Below are positions 1 through 8,168 of a stretch of DNA of 64,000 nt, one piece after another. Position 1 is the stretch's first letter, and every line of letters begins with the position of its first letter. The translations under genes were made by a program, and so were the position numbers. The notes beneath the pieces are model-generated. The model did not search any database. It had not been told where the DNA came from and saw nothing but the letters and a program-made list of their open reading frames with translations. Source of the stretch: Myceligenerans salitolerans (GTDB lineage: Bacteria; Actinomycetota; Actinomycetes; Actinomycetales; Cellulomonadaceae); assembly GCF_017349295.1 (NCBI RefSeq), contig NZ_JAFMPK010000009.1, positions 149,070 to 213,069 on the forward strand, given 5' to 3'.

Positions 1-463
1 CAAGGCCTCCGCGCAGTCCCTCGCCGACGCCGGCAAGCTCCTGGGTGACGGCGCCGCCGTCGTCATCCTGCCCGAGGGCACCCTCACCCGGGACCCCGAC
101 CTGTGGCCCATGGTCGCCAAGACCGGCATGGCGCGCATGGCGCTCGCCTCGAGACTGCCCGTCGTCCCGATCGCCCAGTGGGGCGCCCACCGGACACTGC
201 CCCGGTACGGCCGCGTCCCCAGCCCGTTCCCCCGGAAGAAGGTCGTCATCTCGGTCGGTGAACCCGTCGACCTCTCCGACCTGTACGACAAGCCGCTCGA
301 CAGCGCCGTCCTGGCGGAGGCGACGGAACGGGTCATGGACGCCATCACCGGCCAGCTCGCCGAGATCCGTGGCGAGGAGCCGCCGAAGCACCGTTTCGAC
401 CTGCGCAAGCACCCCGAGTACAACGCCAAGCGGACCGACTACCCGCCGGTGGAGCGCCCGTGA
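1..463 (+). CDS. plsC: 1-acyl-sn-glycerol-3-phosphate acyltransferase (PlsC), C-terminal part
   Basis: This is the 3' part of a PlsC/LPLAT acyltransferase that acylates lysophosphatidic acid to phosphatidic acid at the membrane. The frame is open from base 2 and gives about 153 residues; the 5' end, including the HX4D catalytic motif, lies outside the window. The family's PEGT acceptor-binding block is visible at residues 24-27 of the fragment, followed by a typical conserved stretch around SRLPVVPIAQWG. The stop overlaps the gpsA start (GTGA), so the two phospholipid genes are translationally coupled. Identification rests on PEGT, the following block and the partner gene. Confidence 0.9.
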   Translation, partial: KASAQSLADAGKLLGDGAAVVILPEGTLTRDPDLWPMVAKTGMARMALASRLPVVPIAQWGAHRTLPRYGRVPSPFPRKKVVISVGEPVDLSDLYDKPLDSAVLAEATERVMDAITGQLAEIRGEEPPKHRFDLRKHPEYNAKRTDYPPVERP

Positions 464-1470
464 GCGGCGAGCCGACCCGGGTCGCCGTCCTCGGCTCCGG
501 AGCCTGGGGCACCGCCTTCGCGATGGTGCTGGCCGACGCCGGCTGCGACGTCGTCCTGTGGGGCCGCGACCCCGAGGTGGCGCGCTCCGTCACCGAGGAC
601 CACGCGAACCCCAAGCGGCTGCCCGGCGTCACGCTGCCGCCGATGCGCGGCACCACCGACGCCGCCGAGGCGCTCGCGGGCGCCGCCATCGTCGTGGCGG
701 CGATCCCCTCCCAGGTGGCGCGCACCACGCTGGCGCCGATGACGGACCTCGTCGAGCCCGACGCCGTGGTCGTGTCCCTGATGAAGGGCGTCGAACTCGC
801 CACCGACAAGCGGATGAGCGAGGTCGTCGCCGAGGCTCTGGACATCCCGGCCACCCGCGTCGCCGTCGTCTCCGGTCCGAACCTGGCGCCCGAGATCGCT
901 CAGCGCCAGGTCGCCGCCAGCGTCGTGGCCGCACCCGACGAGGCGACGGCCCGCTTCGTCGCCGACGCGTGCTCCGCCCCGTACTTCCGGCCCTACACCA
1001 ACGACGACGTGGTGGGCGTGGAGCTCTGCGGCGCCGTGAAGAACATCATCGCGCTCGCGGTGGGCATGGCCCAGGGCCGCGGTTTCGGCTGGAACACCAC
1101 GGCCACGCTCATCACCCGTGGTCTCGTGGAGATCACCCGCCTGGGCATGGCGCTCGGGGCCCGGCCCGAGACCTTCTCCGGGCTGGCCGGCATGGGGGAT
1201 CTGGTGGCCACGTGCGCGTCTCCGCTGAGCCGCAACCACACCCTGGGCAAGCACCTCGGCCAGGGGATGTCCCTGGACGAGGCGATCGTGGCCACCGGTG
1301 GTACGGCCGAGGGGGTCAAGTCCTCGGCGTCGGTCCTCGACCTGGCCCGGACGCACGGTGTGGACATGCCGATCACGGAGGGCGTCGTCGGCGTGATCTC
1401 GGGCAGGCTCCCGATCGACGAGCTGGGTGTCGCCCTTCTCTCCCGGCCCCTCAAGTCGGAGAGCGTCTGA
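460..1470 (+). CDS. gpsA: Glycerol-3-phosphate dehydrogenase [NAD(P)+]
   Basis: GpsA reduces dihydroxyacetone phosphate to sn-glycerol 3-phosphate, the backbone precursor that PlsC-type enzymes acylate. The 336-residue length is normal. The N-terminal Rossmann motif GSGAWGTA is at residues 12-19, the catalytic lysine block GAVKNIIA near residue 193, and the conserved GLAGMGDLVATC near 242. The GTG start at 460 is placed by the 4-base overlap with the plsC stop and by the family N-terminus. It is probably transcribed with plsC; a repeat-rich hairpin region follows before a convergent gene. No anomalies seen. Confidence 0.97.
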   Translation: MSGEPTRVAVLGSGAWGTAFAMVLADAGCDVVLWGRDPEVARSVTEDHANPKRLPGVTLPPMRGTTDAAEALAGAAIVVAAIPSQVARTTLAPMTDLVEPDAVVVSLMKGVELATDKRMSEVVAEALDIPATRVAVVSGPNLAPEIAQRQVAASVVAAPDEATARFVADACSAPYFRPYTNDDVVGVELCGAVKNIIALAVGMAQGRGFGWNTTATLITRGLVEITRLGMALGARPETFSGLAGMGDLVATCASPLSRNHTLGKHLGQGMSLDEAIVATGGTAEGVKSSASVLDLARTHGVDMPITEGVVGVISGRLPIDELGVALLSRPLKSESV

Positions 1471-1524
1471 GCGGTGCCCCCGCGGCGCAGACTGCCCTCG
1501 CTCGCCGGGTGCGGTCGGTCCGAT

Positions 1525-1632
1525 GTCGAGCGGTCGGTCGCTTGTCAATGCGGTCGGCTCCTTGGGGGACCGACCGCTCGACGAAGGACCGACCGCTCGA
1601 CGAAGGACCGTCCGCTCGACGAAGGACCGACG
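1525..1632. repeat. Tandem 19-bp repeats with an inverted partner; possible bidirectional terminator
   Basis: Between two convergent genes a 19-bp unit (GACCGACCGCTCGACGAAG) occurs at 1568-1586 and 1587-1605, with a one-base variant at 1606-1624 and a partial copy after it. An upstream segment, 1525-1539, is the exact reverse complement of the first 15 bases of the unit. It can pair with either of the first two copies, giving alternative long hairpins. The position suggests transcription termination for gpsA and for the opposing lipoprotein gene. There is no T-tract, as is usual in very GC-rich genomes. Confidence 0.6.
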
Positions 1633-1666
1633 ACATCTGGGGCGGTATCAGCGACGCCCTGGGGCG

Positions 1667-2404
1667 TCAGTGCTGGACGTCGAGGACCACTCGGACCGGG
1701 TCGGTCAGGAGGAAGACGCGGAACGGGCGCTCGGCCTCGTCGACGCCGACGAAGGCCGTGCTGTAGCCCTCGAACCAGGTGCGGTACACGACCTCCTCGA
1801 CGGCCTCCGTGCTCGCCGGCCGGATCGGGGTGCGGTCGGCATCGGGGACGCCCGAGTCGGTCGGGGCTGCGGTGCCCGAGATCCTCACCTGGAGGATCGC
1901 GTCGCCCGCCACGTCCACACGGTGGCCACTGCCGTCGTCGCGCGCCTCGGGCACGTACCGCACGTCCCAGCCCGGCGTGCCGGACCCGGTGCCCTCCAGG
2001 TCGAACACGACCCGGTCGAATCCGTCGTGGACTCCCGTCCGGATGTCGGTGACGGTCAGGAAGGTCTCTCCGACACCCGTCGGTTCGGCCCGGTCGGGGC
2101 TCGTGTCGGCGGTGAACGGCGGCGCCGACGTGGGCGTGTCCTCGTCGGACCCGCCGTCGCCGTCGCCGTCGGCCTCGCCGCCACCGGTGCCGCCGTCGCC
2201 GGACGCGCCGTCGTCGTCCGGCGCGCCGGTACCCGGGGCGTCGCTCGCCGGAGAGCCGGACGGCGAGGCGCCCGACCCGCCACCGACCGTGCCGGTCTCC
2301 GACGGGGCACCCGCCGGCTCCCCGTCGCCGGTGCAGCCGGCGGCCAGCAGGGCCAGGACCGCGGGCAGGACGAGGGCGGCCGAGAGGCTCCGTCGCAGAG
2401 TCAT
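1667..2404 (-). CDS. AMIN-like domain lipoprotein
   Basis: This is a predicted 245-residue exported lipoprotein. It has a basic N-terminus, a hydrophobic core and a lipobox LAAGC with the acylated cysteine at about residue 24. A low-complexity Gly/Ser/Asp/Pro linker runs from about 25 to 105. The folded C-terminal domain (FLTVTDIRTGVHDGFDRVVF onward) resembles actinobacterial AMIN-like domain (lipo)proteins, which are thought to bind the cell envelope. The ATG at 2404 overlaps the stop of the upstream PLP enzyme (ATGA), so it is co-translated with that gene, although no functional link is evident. Function unknown. Confidence 0.8.
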   Translation of the reverse strand: MTLRRSLSAALVLPAVLALLAAGCTGDGEPAGAPSETGTVGGGSGASPSGSPASDAPGTGAPDDDGASGDGGTGGGEADGDGDGGSDEDTPTSAPPFTADTSPDRAEPTGVGETFLTVTDIRTGVHDGFDRVVFDLEGTGSGTPGWDVRYVPEARDDGSGHRVDVAGDAILQVRISGTAAPTDSGVPDADRTPIRPASTEAVEEVVYRTWFEGYSTAFVGVDEAERPFRVFLLTDPVRVVLDVQH

Positions 2405-3570
2405 CCTCCGAGCGTATCGGGACGCAGGGCCCTGTCCAGGTCGGCCCACAGGTCCTCGACGTCCTCGACGCCCACGCTCAGTCGCAGCAGGTCCTCCGGC
2501 ACCGTCACCGACTCCGTGCCCCACCGTCGCCGGCGCTCGATCAGCGACTCGACCCCGCCCAGTGAGGTGGCCGGAACCCACAGCCTGCAGCGGCCGACGA
2601 CGGCGTCCGCCGCGGCCGCGGAACCGGCTCCGCCGTCGGACACCGGCCGCACACCGACGATCGCCCCGTACGCGTCCATGTGGGCCGACGCCCGGACATG
2701 TCCCGGGTCGCCGGGCAGGGACGGGTGGCGTACCTCGGCGACGCCCGGATGGCCGGCGAGCCGCCGGGCCAGCTCGGCCGCGTTCGCGCAGGCCCGTTCG
2801 AACCGCAGCGGGAAGGTGCGGAGGCCGCGCAGCGCCAGCCACACCTCGAACGGTCCGGCGATCGCGCCGTGCAGCGTGCGGTGGCCGCGGATCCGTGCCG
2901 CGAGACCGGGATCGTTCGTGACCACGGCCCCCAGGATCACGTCCGAGTGCCCGGCGAGGAACTTCGACACGGAGTGCAGCACCAGGTCGGCTCCGCTCCC
3001 GAGAGGCCGCTGCCCGAGCGGCGTGGCGAAGGTGTTGTCCACCGCCGTGCGCACACCGCGCTCCCGGGCCGCTGAGAGGAGCGCGGGCAGGTCGGCGACC
3101 TCCAGCATCGGGTTCGTCGGCGACTCGACCAGCAGCAGGTCGGCCCCGTCGAGTGCGGCCACCACGGCGTCGGTGTCCGCGATGTCGACCCGCCGCACGG
3201 CGACGCCGTGGCGCGCCGCGAGGTCGTCCGCGTAACCGCTGGTCGTCTGGTAGGCGTGGCGCGGAAGCACCAGGACCCCGCCGTCGGGCACGAGCGACAG
3301 CACCGCGGCGATCGCGGCCATCCCGGAGGAGAACACGATCCCGCGCTCGGCCGCGTCCTCGAGCGCGGCCAGGGCGTCCTCGAAGGCGTGCCACGCGTCG
3401 GTGTCGGCCCGCGCGTAGGCGAGCTCACCGGGCGGCACCTCGCCCTGGGAGACATACGTGCTGTTCAGCGGAATTGGTGGGTTCACCGCTCCGCCCCGCC
3501 GCCGGCCGGGCCGTCCGGCGTGCACGGCGACGGTCGCGGGGGACGGCGAGGGATGGTGCTGATCGGTCAT
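2401..3570 (-). CDS. Trans-sulfuration PLP-dependent enzyme (cystathionine gamma-synthase/lyase-like)
   Basis: This 389-residue protein belongs to the Cys/Met metabolism PLP-dependent enzyme family, which catalyses beta/gamma elimination or replacement on cysteine, cystathionine or O-acyl-homoserine. Visible marks are NPPIPLNSTYV near the N-terminus, SSGMAAI, the cofactor aspartate region AVDNTFATP, and the PLP lysine in LHSVSKFLAGHSD at about residue 201. Lyase, synthase and methionine gamma-lyase cannot be separated by eye. The start is the ATG at 3570, preceded by a TACGCT -10-like hexamer 6 nt upstream. A longer in-frame extension to 3705 is out of keeping with the family N-terminus. Confidence 0.9.
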   Translation of the reverse strand: MTDQHHPSPSPATVAVHAGRPGRRRGGAVNPPIPLNSTYVSQGEVPPGELAYARADTDAWHAFEDALAALEDAAERGIVFSSGMAAIAAVLSLVPDGGVLVLPRHAYQTTSGYADDLAARHGVAVRRVDIADTDAVVAALDGADLLLVESPTNPMLEVADLPALLSAARERGVRTAVDNTFATPLGQRPLGSGADLVLHSVSKFLAGHSDVILGAVVTNDPGLAARIRGHRTLHGAIAGPFEVWLALRGLRTFPLRFERACANAAELARRLAGHPGVAEVRHPSLPGDPGHVRASAHMDAYGAIVGVRPVSDGGAGSAAAADAVVGRCRLWVPATSLGGVESLIERRRRWGTESVTVPEDLLRLSVGVEDVEDLWADLDRALRPDTLGG

Positions 3571-3576
3571 GCCGTG

Positions 3577-3582
3577 AGCGTA
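3577..3582 (-). promoter_or_regulatory. -10 hexamer TACGCT, leaderless-type promoter
   Basis: TACGCT on the minus strand ends 6 nt before the ATG of the trans-sulfuration enzyme gene, and no Shine-Dalgarno is seen. This spacing fits transcription starting at or next to the start codon. Confidence 0.5.
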
Positions 3583-3659
3583 CGACGGGACCGTGGCGTC
3601 GGCCGCCGTCGCCCCGGCCCACCCGTGGCCCGCCGCGGCGGAGCCCGCGCGGGCGTCGG

Positions 3660-5360
3660 TCAGCCGCGGAAGGCCGAGACCAGCACGGGGAGGAGACGCC
3701 CCCACGAGGGTGCCGCCGCGTAGCGGGTCAGCCGCTCACCCGTGGCCGCGGCGGTGCGGGCACCGGCGAACCAGGGTGGCTTCGGGAAGAGCGAGAGCTC
3801 ACCGCGCGCCACGGAGCGCGGGAAGTCACGGAACGGCCCGGTCACCACGGTGCGCTCCGGTCCGGCCAGCAGGTGGCCGTTGTGCACGACCCCGATCCCG
3901 CTGCCGACGTCCTCGGTCGTGTGACCGGGAAAGGCTCCCCAGGTGGCGCCCGCCAGCAGGAATCCGACGGCGGTCCAGGCGTTCACGGCGATCGTGCCGT
4001 AGCGCAGCCCGGCGAGGGCGTCGTCGAACGTGGCACCCATGCTTTTCCGGGTCGCCGGGTCGACGACGACGTTCGCGCCGAGCGTGCCTTCGAGCCGCTC
4101 GTTGGCGAAGTCCACCGCGGCGCGCAGGAACCCCGCTCCGGTTCCCGGAAGCCGTGTCCAGGCGAGCACGGGCGCGAAGTACTCCGTCCCGCACGCGGGG
4201 TCGTCGCCCGTGGACTCCAGCAGGACGCGGCCGTTGATCGTCTCCGCGCCCGCGTGTGCGGCGACGGCCTCGGCGACGCGGCGGGCCGAGCCGGGGTACC
4301 AGGGATCGCGTGCGGGCAGCCGTTCGAACGCGCGGCGCAGCTGGGTCAGAAAGGCGTCCCGCTGCGGCCAGTCGTCGCTGAGCACGACCATCTGCCCGGC
4401 GATGCAGTTGTGCCCGGCGTTGTGCAGACGCATCGTCGCGACGTGCTCGGCCTGGAAGCGGAGATCGGCGTCGGACCATCTGCCGGGGACCACGATGACC
4501 GGTGAGACGCCGCCGAGCTCACTGGTGATCGGGACCGCCAGCCGCGGCTCGCCCTGCGTCCGGCGGCGGTCCGCCTCGTCGCCGCGCCCCCACACGATGG
4601 CGTCGTGGGTGGTGCGGGAGCCGGTGACGTGCACCTTGTCGACCCCGTCGTGCCGGGCCAGGTAGGCGCCGACGGCGCTGTCGCCGTTCACGACGCGGAC
4701 CGCGCCGATGCGGATCAGCGGCGCGAGGGCCTTCTCGTAGACGCCGAGCAGGCCGGCGAAGGTCGGGTTGAGCTTCACGAGCGACGTGCGGCCCGCCGCC
4801 ACGAGCTCGTAGAAGGCGTCGAGCGGCGCGATCGACGAGACGTTCCCGGCGCCGAGCACGAGACCGACGCCGCCGCTCGTGCCCACCGTGCCGGCGCCCA
4901 GCCCGGCCTCACGCCGCACCTGCTCGGCGGAGACGCCTGGCGGCATCCACACCTCGGCCCGGAAGCCGTGGAACAGGACCCGCTCCTGGGCCGTACGCGG
5001 CAGCACCCGTACGGCGGTGCGGCCGCCGGGCGCGGCGCGCACGGGGAGCCCGTCGGCGGGGGACCGGCCCTGTGCGATCGCCTCGTACGCACGGGCGTAG
5101 GCGGCCGAGGACTCCAGCGCGGCGTACGGGCCGCTCATCCACTCCTCGCCGGCCGCGGCCGAACCGTCCGGGATGCCCTTCGCGCGTGCCGCGGTCTCGG
5201 CCCACTCACGCGCGGTGCCCGCGACGGCGTCGAACACCTCACGGAACACCCGGGCACGGCCCGGGACGGGGAGGCCGGCCCAGTGCTCGGCGCCGTCGCG
5301 CAGTTCGCGCAGCGCCCGGTCGAGCTCGGGCCGGGCCGTGGACACATCCGTCGCACTCAT
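3660..5360 (-). CDS. Aldehyde dehydrogenase family protein
   Basis: This 566-residue member of the NAD(P)-dependent aldehyde dehydrogenase superfamily is longer than classic family members (about 480-500). The catalytic glutamate lies in SELGGVSPV (about residue 281) and the nucleophilic cysteine in HNAGHNCIAGQ (about residue 319). A cofactor-binding region precedes these around LVLGAGNVSS. The long N-terminal region and the unusual GHNCIAG context put it in an actinobacterial subgroup whose substrate I cannot name. The ATG at 5360 has an AAGGAG 8 nt upstream; the GTG at 5366 is too close to it. It stands alone, transcribed divergently from ddl. Confidence 0.88.
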   Translation of the reverse strand: MSATDVSTARPELDRALRELRDGAEHWAGLPVPGRARVFREVFDAVAGTAREWAETAARAKGIPDGSAAAGEEWMSGPYAALESSAAYARAYEAIAQGRSPADGLPVRAAPGGRTAVRVLPRTAQERVLFHGFRAEVWMPPGVSAEQVRREAGLGAGTVGTSGGVGLVLGAGNVSSIAPLDAFYELVAAGRTSLVKLNPTFAGLLGVYEKALAPLIRIGAVRVVNGDSAVGAYLARHDGVDKVHVTGSRTTHDAIVWGRGDEADRRRTQGEPRLAVPITSELGGVSPVIVVPGRWSDADLRFQAEHVATMRLHNAGHNCIAGQMVVLSDDWPQRDAFLTQLRRAFERLPARDPWYPGSARRVAEAVAAHAGAETINGRVLLESTGDDPACGTEYFAPVLAWTRLPGTGAGFLRAAVDFANERLEGTLGANVVVDPATRKSMGATFDDALAGLRYGTIAVNAWTAVGFLLAGATWGAFPGHTTEDVGSGIGVVHNGHLLAGPERTVVTGPFRDFPRSVARGELSLFPKPPWFAGARTAAATGERLTRYAAAPSWGRLLPVLVSAFRG

Positions 5361-5533
5361 CGCCACGTCTCCTTCGACAGGCTCTCGTTGTAGCGGGAGT
5401 CAGTTGCTCGCCTCGGGTGATTCTGCCCTGTTCCGGGACACGGGCGCCAGGGCGTCGTCGTCGCGGTGCCGAGGGTCGCCGGCCAGGACGGTCGCCGCCG
5501 CCCCGCGCGGCCTCCGGTATGCCCCGGGTCCGG

Positions 5534-5539
5534 TAGTGT
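5534..5539 (+). promoter_or_regulatory. -10 hexamer TAGTGT, leaderless-type promoter for ddl
   Basis: TAGTGT ends 8 nt before the ddl ATG, and no Shine-Dalgarno lies between them. The spacing is that of a leaderless transcript. Confidence 0.5.
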
Positions 5540-5547
5540 CAGGGCCG

Positions 5548-6720
5548 ATGTCGAACCGCAGCGATGCCCAGTCCTCCACGCCCGAACCCGCGGCGGCCGC
5601 GCCCGACCCCGGCCGCCGGCCGCGCGTGGTGCTCCTGTTCGGCGGGCGCTCGGGCGAGCACGGCATCTCCGTCGCCACCGCGGGTGGTGTCCTGGGGGCC
5701 ATCGACCGGGACAAGTACGAGGTGGTGCCCGTGGGCATCACCCGTGACGGCCAGTGGGTCGTGGCCGACGGCCAGGCCGCGCGCTGGGCCATCACCGACG
5801 GCAAGGTTCCCGAGGTGCCCGCCGCTCCGGGCGAGGTGGTGCTGCCGCTGCGCGCCGGATCCCGCGACGTGCGGGTGATCGAGGCGGGACGGGTTCCCGC
5901 CGCGCTGGGCGAGGTCGACGTCGTGTTCCCGTTGCTGCACGGCCCGTACGGGGAGGACGGCACGGTCCAGGGGCTTCTGGAGCTCGCCGACGTGAAGTAC
6001 GTCGGTTCCGGCGTGCTGGCCTCGGCGGTCGGGATGGACAAGCACTTCATGAAGATGGTCTTCGCCGGCCACGGCCTGCCGATCGGCCCGTACACGGTGA
6101 TCCGGCCGGGGGAGTGGGACACCCGCAGGGACGAGGTGCTGTCCGAGGTGGCCGGTCTCGGCCTGCCGTTGTTCGTGAAGCCCGCCCGGGCGGGCTCGTC
6201 CCTCGGCGTCTCGCGCGTGGACTCGCTCGACGACCTGGACGCGGCCGTGCGCGCCGCGGCCGAGCACGACCCGAAGGTGATCGTCGAGGCCGGACTCGCC
6301 GGGCGCGAGATCGAGTGCGCCGTGCTGGGCGGCCGGAACGGGGCGCGCCCGCGGGCGTCGCTGCCGGGCGAGATCGAGGTGACGGCCGGCGACCACGACT
6401 TCTACGACTTCGAGGCCAAGTACCTGGCGGAGGCCGACGTCGAGCTGTCCTGCCCGGCGGACCTGCCCGACCACGTGATCAAGGAGATCCAGGAGGTCGC
6501 GATCCGGGCCTTCGAGGCGGTGGGTGCGGAAGGGCTGTCCCGGGTGGACGTGTTCGTTGGTCCGGACGAGCGGGTCGTGGTCAACGAGATCAACACGATG
6601 CCGGGCTTCACCCCGTTCTCCATGTACCCGCGGATGTGGGACGCGTCCGGTGTCCCGTACCCGGAGCTCATCGACGAACTGATCCAGCTCGCGCTCGAGC
6701 GCCCGGTCGGTTTGCGCTGA
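5548..6720 (+). CDS. ddl: D-alanine--D-alanine ligase
   Basis: Ddl joins two D-alanines with ATP to make the peptidoglycan precursor dipeptide in the cytoplasm. The 390-residue protein starts with about 25 extra Ala/Pro-rich residues before the family opening VVLLFGGRSGEHGISVATA. The ATP-grasp features follow: HGPYGEDGTVQG, FVKPARAGSSLGVSRV, the metal-binding acidic residues, and NEINTMPGFTPFSMYP near the C-terminus. The ATG at 5548 is favoured because a TAGTGT -10-like hexamer lies just upstream and no good RBS precedes other starts. Proximity to plsC and gpsA matches the conserved actinobacterial arrangement, although three minus-strand genes intervene here. Confidence 0.96.
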   Translation: MSNRSDAQSSTPEPAAAAPDPGRRPRVVLLFGGRSGEHGISVATAGGVLGAIDRDKYEVVPVGITRDGQWVVADGQAARWAITDGKVPEVPAAPGEVVLPLRAGSRDVRVIEAGRVPAALGEVDVVFPLLHGPYGEDGTVQGLLELADVKYVGSGVLASAVGMDKHFMKMVFAGHGLPIGPYTVIRPGEWDTRRDEVLSEVAGLGLPLFVKPARAGSSLGVSRVDSLDDLDAAVRAAAEHDPKVIVEAGLAGREIECAVLGGRNGARPRASLPGEIEVTAGDHDFYDFEAKYLAEADVELSCPADLPDHVIKEIQEVAIRAFEAVGAEGLSRVDVFVGPDERVVVNEINTMPGFTPFSMYPRMWDASGVPYPELIDELIQLALERPVGLR

Positions 6721-6776
6721 TCCGCGGATCCGGGCGGCGATCTCCGGATTCATCCTTTACTCCTGATTGCCTGGAT

Positions 6777-6815
6777 GGCACCCTTACTGAGATGTCATTG
6801 CAGGTCAAGGGGGTG
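6777..6815. other. AT-richer spacer with inverted repeat
   Basis: The 100-base gap between ddl and the MBL-fold gene is locally AT-richer. It holds an inverted pair, GCACCC near 6778 and GGGTGC near 6810, flanking about 27 bases just before the MBL-fold start codon. It could be a regulatory hairpin that occludes the start; no further evidence. Confidence 0.25.
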
Positions 6816-6820
6816 CTGGA

Positions 6821-7642
6821 ATGGTCGTGGTCAGCCGGGTCGCGCCGGATGTCTTCCGGTGCTCCGGCACGCACGTCAACTGGTACCTGCTGCGCGAGGG
6901 CCGGCATCTGACCCTGATCGACGCGGGCTGGAGCGGCGACACGGCCGCCGTCGTCGCGTCGGTGGTGGCGGTCGGCTGCGACCCGCGGGACGTGCGGGCG
7001 ATCGTGATCACGCACGCGCACGCGGACCATCTCGGCGGCGCGCGGCACTTCCGCCGGGAGTACGGCACGCCCGTGCACATGGCGGCGGCCGACGCCGAGC
7101 ACGCCGCGAACGGTGAGCTCGAGCAGCCACGGCCCCTCGACGTCGTCCGGCGGCTCGGCGGGCGCCGCGCCCTGCGGTGGGGGCTCGACGTGGCACGGGC
7201 CGGGGCGCTCCGGCGCCGGTCCCTGCCCGGCGCCGTGCCGCTGCCCGACGGCGACTCCTGGGAACCCCTGGACCTGCCCGGTGCCCCTGTGCCGGTGGCG
7301 ACGCCCGGCCACACCTCCGGGTCGACCTCCTACATGCTGCCCGGCGGCCTGCTGGCCACCGGTGACGCGCTCATCACCGCACATCCCCTGGCCCGGCTGA
7401 CCGGGCCGCAGCTGTCCCCGGCGTTCTTCGCCCACGACCCGGCTGCCGCCGACGCGTCGCTCGACGTGCTCGCGGGGCTGGACGCCGGTGTCGTGCTCCC
7501 GGGACACGGCCCGGTCTGGCGGGGGTCGATGGGAGAGGCGACGCGCATCGCGAGATGGAGAGCGGACGGCGGGGGCGCGAGCCTGCGCCACGGAACGAGA
7601 AGGGCGGGATCGTGGCAGCGTTCTGGAAGCTCGAAGGGCTGA
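6821..7642 (+). CDS. MBL-fold metallo-hydrolase
   Basis: This 273-residue metallo-beta-lactamase-fold hydrolase binds two metal ions. The metal ligands are visible: THAHADHLGG (residues 64-73), the third histidine in ATPGHTSGST (about 165), the bridging aspartate in ATGDAL (about 180) and the last histidine in VLPGHGPV (about 226). The substrate cannot be inferred; the subgroup includes glyoxalase II-like and broad-specificity hydrolases. The final ~30 residues are Arg/Gly/Ser-rich and overlap the next gene, so the C-terminal tail may be non-essential. The start at 6821 is preceded by a weak AAGGGGG. Confidence 0.88.
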   Translation: MVVVSRVAPDVFRCSGTHVNWYLLREGRHLTLIDAGWSGDTAAVVASVVAVGCDPRDVRAIVITHAHADHLGGARHFRREYGTPVHMAAADAEHAANGELEQPRPLDVVRRLGGRRALRWGLDVARAGALRRRSLPGAVPLPDGDSWEPLDLPGAPVPVATPGHTSGSTSYMLPGGLLATGDALITAHPLARLTGPQLSPAFFAHDPAAADASLDVLAGLDAGVVLPGHGPVWRGSMGEATRIARWRADGGGASLRHGTRRAGSWQRSGSSKG

Positions 7643-8151
7643 CGGAGACGACGTGGACACCACGGGTCAGCGGCGGCATCCTCACCGTCAGCGGGATCAT
7701 GTTCCCCCTGGGGAACCTGGAGCGGGCGAGGATCCACCGGATCGGCAAGCCTCGCCGCCGCATGCCCGGCGGCTGGCCGGGGCAGGCGGCGGGGGTCGTC
7801 GTGCTGTTCGCGCTCGCCTGGGCATGCTTCCTGCTGTTCGGCGTGCTGGAACCGCTGTTCTGGCTCGGTCCCGCGCTGCTCGTCGTCGCGGCGGGCGCTC
7901 TGCTCGCCTACGGCATGCGCGGCGCCCCCTGCCCGCCGTTCGCGTGCCTGGAGATCGAGTCCAGCACGGGATACGTCGTGCGGGTCTTCTCCCACAACAC
8001 GAACGGCGAGCTGGAACGGCTGCGTGAGGCGGTCGGGCGCGGGCACCACGACCGGAGCCACGAGTTCTCCGAGGAGATGAAGCTGCTCAAGAACGCCCAC
8101 GAGTTCTGCGACCTGGGCGGTACGCCGGACAAGGTCGACGTCGTGCGGTGA
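7612..8151 (+). CDS. Small membrane protein of unknown function (two TM helices)
   Basis: The predicted 179-residue protein has a soluble beta-rich N-terminus (about 1-60, with a VSGGILTVSGIMFPLGNL segment). Two adjacent hydrophobic helices follow (about 62-105, VVVLFALAWACFLLFGVLEP and the next stretch), then a C-terminal soluble part. The arrangement resembles small two-TM actinobacterial proteins of unknown function. The GTG at 7612 is preferred, with a weak GAAGGGCGGG upstream; the ATG at 7555 would add 19 basic, low-complexity residues. It overlaps the end of the MBL-fold gene by 31 bases, suggesting coupled expression. Function not recognised. Confidence 0.75.
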   Translation: MAAFWKLEGLTETTWTPRVSGGILTVSGIMFPLGNLERARIHRIGKPRRRMPGGWPGQAAGVVVLFALAWACFLLFGVLEPLFWLGPALLVVAAGALLAYGMRGAPCPPFACLEIESSTGYVVRVFSHNTNGELERLREAVGRGHHDRSHEFSEEMKLLKNAHEFCDLGGTPDKVDVVR

Positions 8152-8168
8152 GGCGGGGCTGCGGCAGG

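Noticed and set aside
1568..1632. CRISPR-like array
   Set aside because: The 19-bp units are directly adjacent with no spacers, so it is a tandem repeat and not an array.
1427..3235. A 602-codon plus-strand open frame opposite the lipoprotein and PLP enzyme genes
   Set aside because: Runs through the tandem repeats and antisense to two convincing genes; low-complexity product.
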